Assembly: GCF_023053635.1 (NCBI RefSeq)
Contig: NC_086183.1
Location: 1,929,501-1,993,500 of the forward strand
Direction of reading: 5' to 3'
Length of the DNA: 64,000 nt
Source of the DNA: Elgaria multicarinata webbii
Taxonomy: Eukaryota; Chordata; Lepidosauria; Squamata; Anguidae
The notes under the pieces: model-generated
Told to the model about the DNA's origin: nothing
Databases searched by the model: none
What the model saw: only the letters and a program-made list of their open reading frames with translations
Translations under genes and position numbers: made by a program
In this document: positions 58,790 through 64,000 of the stretch, piece after piece
Position numbering within the stretch: the stretch's first letter is position 1
How the letters are laid out: each line of letters opens with the position of its first letter

Positions 58790-58980
58790 CCATATGGCAG
58801 CCTTTATTTCATTGTATCTTCAATTAGCCTTTTCCGGCAGGCCTATCCAGATCAATGTTAAATCATGATTTATTTTTATTTTTTAAAGATGTATTTGATT
58901 CCTGTTCTAATGTTGTTCCCCGCCTCGATCCAAAGGGAGAGGCGGGTAATAAATAAATAAATATTATTATTATTATTATT
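58790..58980 (+). mobile_element. LINE 3' end
   Basis: TCCGGCAGGCCTATCCAGATC ... TGTTGTTCCCCGCCTCGATCCAAAGGGAGAGGCGGG, AAATAAATA and ATT tail. Confidence 0.75.
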
Positions 58981-59077
58981 GGAATCATTTATAGACTGGA
59001 GGCTCAGTTGTTGCCAGCAACATTCACATGAACCAACAGTTCCAGAGTAGCTGAAGCAAAGGCTTTCTGTATGCTGG

Positions 59078-59220
59078 GGTGGGAAACTAGCCACCCTCCA
59101 GATGCTGGATTCACACCTCTCACCAGCCCCAGCCAGTATGGCCAATGCTAAGAAATATGGGAGTTGTACTTTAACCTTTGAACAGGTTTCCCACCCTGCT
59201 GTATTCCATAACAAAGGGGT
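59078..59220. mobile_element. CATCTGGAGGGC-family copy
   Basis: GGGTGGGAAACTAGCCACCCTCCAGATGCTGG and GGGAGTTGTACTTTAACC...TTTCCCACCC; arms partly preserved. Confidence 0.6.
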
Positions 59221-59829
59221 GGGCAACATGCAGCCCCTCCTGCCCCCCATTCCCACCCCCAAAACGTTTTAAAACAAAGAAAAGGAATGGCATCCATAGT
59301 GGCTAGAGAGACCTAAAGGGCCAAAGCTAGGTAATTTTAACCTTTGTAATACTCTGTAGTGATATGGTGGGTGTTTGTTCCCAAATTTTGGTGGCAAACT
59401 GGCAATTTCCCTTTTTACAAATCTTTTTTGGGCGGGTAGCCCATGGAGTGTGTCCAGGGGGTTGTCTAGGGGCAAAAAATGCCCCCAAAATCTCCTGCCA
59501 CTGACCACCACTGCCACAAGCGCATGGAAAGTATGTGGCATAGAATTTAGCTTCCTGAACATTTGTGGTGTATTTTAAAGCATAAAGTTATAAAGATTCA
59601 CATAATTCCACTTTTCCTAATGCAGGAACTGAACTTAGATTGTTTTTTTTTATTTTTTTAAAGCACTGCCTTGTTCATCCTCCTCCATCTGCACTGAACA
59701 AAACAGTCAAAATAGGCCAGAAATCAAAGAAAGGCAGTAAGGGCTTATTGAACTGAAGTGACTGTCCATGCAAATATACTCTATGCGAATTACAAGTGAC
59801 CTTTGTTCCAAAAGCAGACAAGTAGGAAC

Positions 59830-59895
59830 AGCTGAAGAGCGTACCAAATTTATTCTCAACAAAAGCCATTTCCATCCCGAACAGCAGAGCACCTC
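59830..59895 (-). other. Exon-like segment downstream of KHDRBS1
   Basis: A good minus-strand acceptor (CTTGTTCTCTGTTTGCAG|GAGG) ends at 59896. The sequence to its left stays open for tens of codons and contains an AATAAA. It could be an alternative distal 3' exon of KHDRBS1. However, the plus strand carries an excellent donor (AAGA|GTAAGTAT) at the same place, so strand and function are uncertain. Confidence 0.25.
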
Positions 59896-61624
59896 CTGCA
59901 AACAGAGAACAAGAGTAAGTATCCTCAGAATCACACATAACTTGAGACAAAGTTTGACAGAACTCTTGCATGCAATTTAAACACTCCAGGAAAAGAAAAC
60001 ATGCAACATAATACCTAAATACTAGCAAGTTTAATATAGTGAACAGCAATATTGGGTCAATAAGGGCTGAGGTTTTTACTTGAATAACTGAGCAGATTTT
60101 GTTGGCAAACAGAGGACTAGCTACATCCATTTTTGATATTTAAGGTTTGACTCTTTTTGCTTTTTTTTGCCCAAGGTTACGGTCCATTGACAAAAGGGCA
60201 CAAGTATTAAAACATTATTACTAATTTATGCAGAAGCAAGTGGATGTATTTTAAGTATCTATTTTTAAAACATCTTTTTTGAACAAAATTTTGCATTAAA
60301 ATTAACATTTGAAGAACTTCTTCAGTAATAAAAAAAAGGTTTATGCAAGTTGCCGTCACAGTTTTATGTAAAAGAAATGTGCTATTAAAATCAGACATTT
60401 AGGTTACCTTTTGAGTTTTTCGGTGCATGTTAGCTTTAAGACATCCTGAATTCTCCTGCGATAATTTTCCTTTAAAAGGGGGGTTTGGGCGATCTTTTCA
60501 TCAAGCAAGACATTAAGCCCTGAAAGCTGACTCCAAACCGTTGCGGAAAATTCAGTTATTTACATTTTTTTAAAATAACAATCTACAAATACAACTCTCT
60601 CTTTTTTGGCTTTTAAAAGTTTCCCTCAATCATGCATTGCTATGAGCAATTTGACAGTAACTGTGGACTTTTTTTTCACCCCCAAGCAGTTCTTTCCCAG
60701 TGAATATCTGATTTTACAATTTTGTCAAGGAGGGAGAATACAAACAAGCCACCAACTCTACACAGCAGTCTGTTCGTCTATTATGCCAGGTTTGTAAACA
60801 GCCACTCATGCCGTGTTTATTTAGACTTTCCTTCAGACAGGGAATCCGGTTCTCTTTCTCCTTTGAGACAAGCCATCACTAGCATGGGGCTACGTGGGCA
60901 GGCTTGGCTGTTTCCAAAGCTGCGTTATGTGCCTTTCCTAATGGGCTATTGCGAACAATCTGCCTGCACCCTACGTAAGTCACCACTCGTGCTTTGGAAC
61001 CCAAGGGAATGCCACCTTGAAAAGCAGTCAGTCAGAGGAGAAGGACATCTGTGGCTACGTCACAAGGAAGAAGCTTCTTTTTCTACTGGTAAAAAAGGCT
61101 TTTGGAGTTTTTAAAACATTACACTAATTTGACCAAGTATTACTTTTGGATCAACGGTTCAGCCTCTGCAGAGGGTGCAATCCACTGGGAACATTCCTTG
61201 CGCAAGCATCACCAAAATGAATGGGGCTTGTGAAAGAATGCTGCTGTGCCCTTTTGAAACCAATAGCAGCTACAAAGAGGCTGGTGTTGAAGCACCTGTC
61301 CACAGGCTAGAGTTCAAAAGCCGGGAGATGTCTCAAATGTTCAGCAAAACAGAACATTGATGCTGCCACTTGAAACTCAGTTTCTGGCACAACAACTCAA
61401 CTTCCAGGGGGTGAAAAACAATTTTGTTTTAAAATTAAGCTCACTCAGCTTGGTAAAGTTTTTAAGTTTCGGAACACACCATTTTAAAAACGTCTTTGGA
61501 TTTTAGGTGTCTTTTTTAAAAAATAAACAGACCATGTACTTTAGCATTAATTTAAATTTATTGAAAGAGGAAGATCTGTTTTACTGCTTGACCAAAATTA
61601 AAAAAATGACAATTCATCACATTT
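59896..61624. other. AT-rich sequence 3' of KHDRBS1
   Basis: Repeat-poor AT-rich DNA between the main KHDRBS1 poly(A) site and the exon-like segment at 59895. No further element recognised. Confidence 0.5.
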
Positions 61625-62837
61625 ACTTTGATTAAAAAAGGACTAAACTTTATTGACAAACTGCTGCAGACATCTTGACAAATTTTAGCTACCTATTTAG
61701 GCAGGCTTACACATGTAGTAGCATTTAATCTTCCAAGAACAAAATGGGAGGACAGCGTACAAATCTATGTACAAAATAAGCTTTCTCCTTGGTTTTTCAG
61801 CTGCAATGTCCCTTTTTAACATAATGCTAGTGTTGAGACATACAAACATGTCATTGGAAAGGCTAAAAGCTTGCCAGTTTTGCCAGTTTTAAGCCTGAGC
61901 TGTATTATGTGCTGCAAACACTCAAGTGTTCAGCTCTTCCTTTAAGAAAAAAGAGACACACAATGCACAGCTATTCATTTAACACTTCCTAATATCAAAA
62001 CACTGGGCAGTTAGGGCAATATAAAAAAAGTCACAGAGCAGCTAGATGTCCACTTCTCTTAAAAGTTCTTCATGCAGAATTAAGCTAAGAACACCTTTTG
62101 CTGGAAAACCTCCGCCACGAGCATCTCCACACTGGGGCTAGATTTCAAAACCCACATGGTGAGAGTCAATGTTACAAACTTTTTTTTTTTTTTTTTAGTT
62201 AATTGATTGAAGAAAAAACACCACTGTTTAATTTGTTAAAGAGGATCCTTTCTATTAACATTTAAACTTAGGATTAATCAAGCAATCTGCTTTTAAGGGC
62301 AAAGTTTTGACATTTGAGCTTACTTTTAAATTGCGGCAGTCACTACCATTTACCTTATGATTTTAATTCATAAAAAAACAATCCTGAATTTTGAAATGTA
62401 GCCTACTTTGGGATTCTGCAACTACAACTTTTATGGGTTGCCTAAGAAACAAAAAATACTGAAAGATTAACAAACTTTAATTTCATAACTGTTAAGCAAG
62501 CATGTCACTTTGGAAACTAACATTTTATCTCAACGTTTTCTTTTTAAAGGTACAGTTGTTTTTATATATCTAAACAGAAAGAAAAGCAGTCTACACACTT
62601 AAAAATTGAATTCAGTTTTCTAAATCTAACTTATTTTAAAAATACTACATACAGAAGCCAGAATGCAGGGTCAGTGGTGGGGGAGGATAGAGGTGGGGGG
62701 GGGGGGGGAAAGGAGTCAGAGAAAAATCAGGGAGACAATTACTTGTCTGTTGTGGTTAAAGCAACAGGACTCCTGGGAGATACAAGAATCAGAAACAACT
62801 GTTTGCTCAAAAGTGATATTTCCCCCTCAGGAATGCT
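61625..62837 (-). other. KHDRBS1: KHDRBS1 3' UTR and polyadenylation signal
   Basis: AU-rich sequence following the Sam68 stop. A canonical AATAAA lies at 61654-61649 on the minus strand, with T-rich and TGTG-containing sequence downstream, placing cleavage near 61630. A second AATAAA at 61561-61556 could serve as an alternative. The segment contains a poly-C run in mRNA sense (62694-62708) and a long A run in mRNA sense near 62181-62198. It is free of recognisable repeats. Confidence 0.75.
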
Positions 62838-62935
62838 TTAATAGCGTCCGTATGGGTGCTCTCTGTACGCTCCCTTCACTGGCCTAGCTGGAGGGGCCTT
62901 GAGGGAGGGCCTGGTTCCATTCCAATCGTCTTGAC
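62838..62935 (-). CDS. KHDRBS1: KHDRBS1 (Sam68), last coding exon
   Basis: Last exon of the STAR-family RNA-binding signalling adaptor Sam68, a nuclear protein that regulates splicing. It encodes the final 31 residues, beginning QDDWNGTRPSLKAPPARPVK and ending in YREHPYGRY then TAA at 62840-62838. This matches my recollection of the invariant vertebrate Sam68 C-terminus, which carries the tyrosine-rich and nuclear-localisation region. The acceptor is a strong CCTTTCTGCAG|GT. The exon begins two bases into a glycine codon. The rest of the gene lies beyond the right edge; the KH domain is not in this window. Confidence 0.96.
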
Positions 62936-63369
62936 CTGCAGAAAGGAAAACACACATTTGCACACTGAGCCAAGAGAAAAAAGGATAGCAAAGCTGGTTT
63001 CCTTGAATTATTATGTTTGCAAATATCCTCAAGAAGGCAGGGATTTCAGAAAGCTACCAAATGGTGCATCCGAGGTACTGGTAGATAACTGTAGTACTAT
63101 TTAGCACTGGCAAGCCACCAAGGGACTGCACCAACTTTCAAGGGTACCGAAAGGCAGATGAAATGGTCACTTCAGCTGGCACAATCCAAACACAGAATTG
63201 AGCAGAATTTCCTGCATATACCCTCTACTGAGCAGCAGTTTCTTAAAGGAATGTTTCCTTTAAAGAAGTGTGCTTCTCTACAACAAGCAGAGTGCTTCAA
63301 CAGCAAGGTAAAGCTGTCTGTTTTCATGCTTATCACCCAAACCATTTATGTTTCCCTGATAAACTACTT

Positions 63370-63497
63370 TTTTATTTAATACATTTTATACCCTGCCTTT
63401 CGTCCATCACAAAACTCCCAAGTGACATACACTGGGCTTCTGGGCGATCTCCCACTCAGGCACTGACCAGGCCCAGACCCGCTGAGCTTTAGCAAAG
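63370..63497 (-). mobile_element. 5S-rRNA-derived SINE with a different tail
   Basis: Minus strand: AAAGCTCAGCGGGTCTGGGCCTGG, then TCAGTGCCTGAGTGGGAGATCGCCCAGAAG, corresponds to the 3' half of 5S rRNA. A tail GGCAGGGTATAAAATGTATTAAATAA follows, resembling that of the tRNA SINEs here rather than CR1. Confidence 0.7.
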
Positions 63498-63734
63498 CGG
63501 ATGCATCATGTACCCTCAGACCATGCCCTTCTTGCAAATGTCCAAGCAGAGGTTCTCCAGAGGAGGAAGCGATTATTCCTTTTTATTCTCTCATCATTTA
63601 AACAGTCTATAAACTTAATTTTACCTTGCTGCTTTAAATTTGTGTTTTAAATTTTATTTCTGCACGGCTGATTTTATCCTGGTTGTGCTTTTATATTGTA
63701 TTTTATATCATGCTTTTATACTGTTTGTTTTATA

Positions 63735-63835
63735 CTTTGAATGGTTTTAATTTTTGTGAACTGCCCAGAGAGCTTCAGCTATTGGGCAATATAAAAATGC
63801 AGTAAATAAATATATAAATAAAATAAAACACAGTA
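63735..63835 (+). mobile_element. LINE 3' tail
   Basis: TTTTTGTGAACTGCCCAGAGAGCTTCAGCTATTGGG, then ATAAAAATGCAGTAAATAAATATATAAATAAAATAAAA. Confidence 0.7.
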
Positions 63836-64000
63836 AATGCAGGTTGCTTACCTGTAACTGTAGTTTTTCAAGTGGTCATCTATGCATTCACACATATGGG
63901 CTTTGCGCCTGCGCAGAGACCAGACCGGAACCTACTATAGCTGAGTGGAACGTTTTTGGCGGGAACCCCTCCCCCACGCTACCGCGCACGTCCATGGGGT
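63836..64000. repeat. Edge of a dispersed repeat, cut by the window end
   Basis: Abrupt change after a LINE tail to GCAGGTTGCTTACCTGTAACTG, CACACATATGGGC and CTGCGCAGAGACCAGACC. I remember related sequences as abundant in squamate and other vertebrate genomes but cannot assign a class. The edge contains a consensus donor on the minus strand (ACAG|GTAAGC, boundary 63852/63851). Confidence 0.45.

Larger units (their letters stand above)
62936..64000 (-). other. KHDRBS1: KHDRBS1 last intron (partial)
   Basis: Sequence upstream of the last coding exon, running out of the window. It holds a 5S-derived SINE (63370-63497), a LINE 3' tail (63735-63835) and the edge of a dispersed repeat (63836-64000). 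No other exon is seen. Confidence 0.8.

Overview
This is a stretch of vertebrate nuclear DNA, almost certainly from a squamate reptile (lizard or snake). The genes have long introns and CpG-island promoters. The spaces between exons are filled with repeats typical of squamates: CR1 and L2-like LINEs, tRNA- and 5S-rRNA-derived SINEs, and many short palindromic or hAT-type DNA elements. The species cannot be named from the sequence alone.

Two host genes can be read, both on the minus strand. At the right edge is the last coding exon and 3' UTR of KHDRBS1 (Sam68), 62935 down to about 61630. Downstream in the same direction comes a complete TMEM39B gene. It has a CpG-island promoter near 53.0 kb, a probable noncoding first exon ending at 52930, and eight coding exons between 49954 and 37366. 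The exons splice in frame to 489 residues, close to the human length as I recall it. The order KHDRBS1 then TMEM39B matches human 1p35. In human the next gene is KPNA6, but no KPNA6 exon could be recognised here. An isolated CpG island at about 26.4-26.9 kb, with a good minus-strand splice donor and an RFX X-box-like motif, is a candidate for the next promoter.

Layout: 1-26 kb is gene-poor and repeat-rich. It holds a palindromic element, a hAT MITE with a perfect target duplication, a long CR1 interrupted by an L2-like LINE, a 2.3-kb hAT-type element with seven 155-bp internal repeats, and a CR1 copy carrying a nested DNA element and a probable solo LTR. 26.4-26.9 kb is the orphan CpG island. 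27-37 kb shows no recognisable gene. 37.4-53.0 kb is TMEM39B, whose introns hold a further hAT-type element, SINEs, L2 fragments and a 5S-rRNA/CR1 chimeric SINE. 53-61.6 kb is the KHDRBS1-TMEM39B interval, with a third hAT relative dense in splice-donor motifs and two exon-like segments that could be distal KHDRBS1 3' exons. 62.9-64 kb is the last KHDRBS1 intron.

I found no new gene system. The most unusual things are the hAT family defined by matching termini and 8-bp target duplications, with its 155-bp array and its splice-donor-rich member, and the two structurally different 5S-rRNA-derived SINEs.
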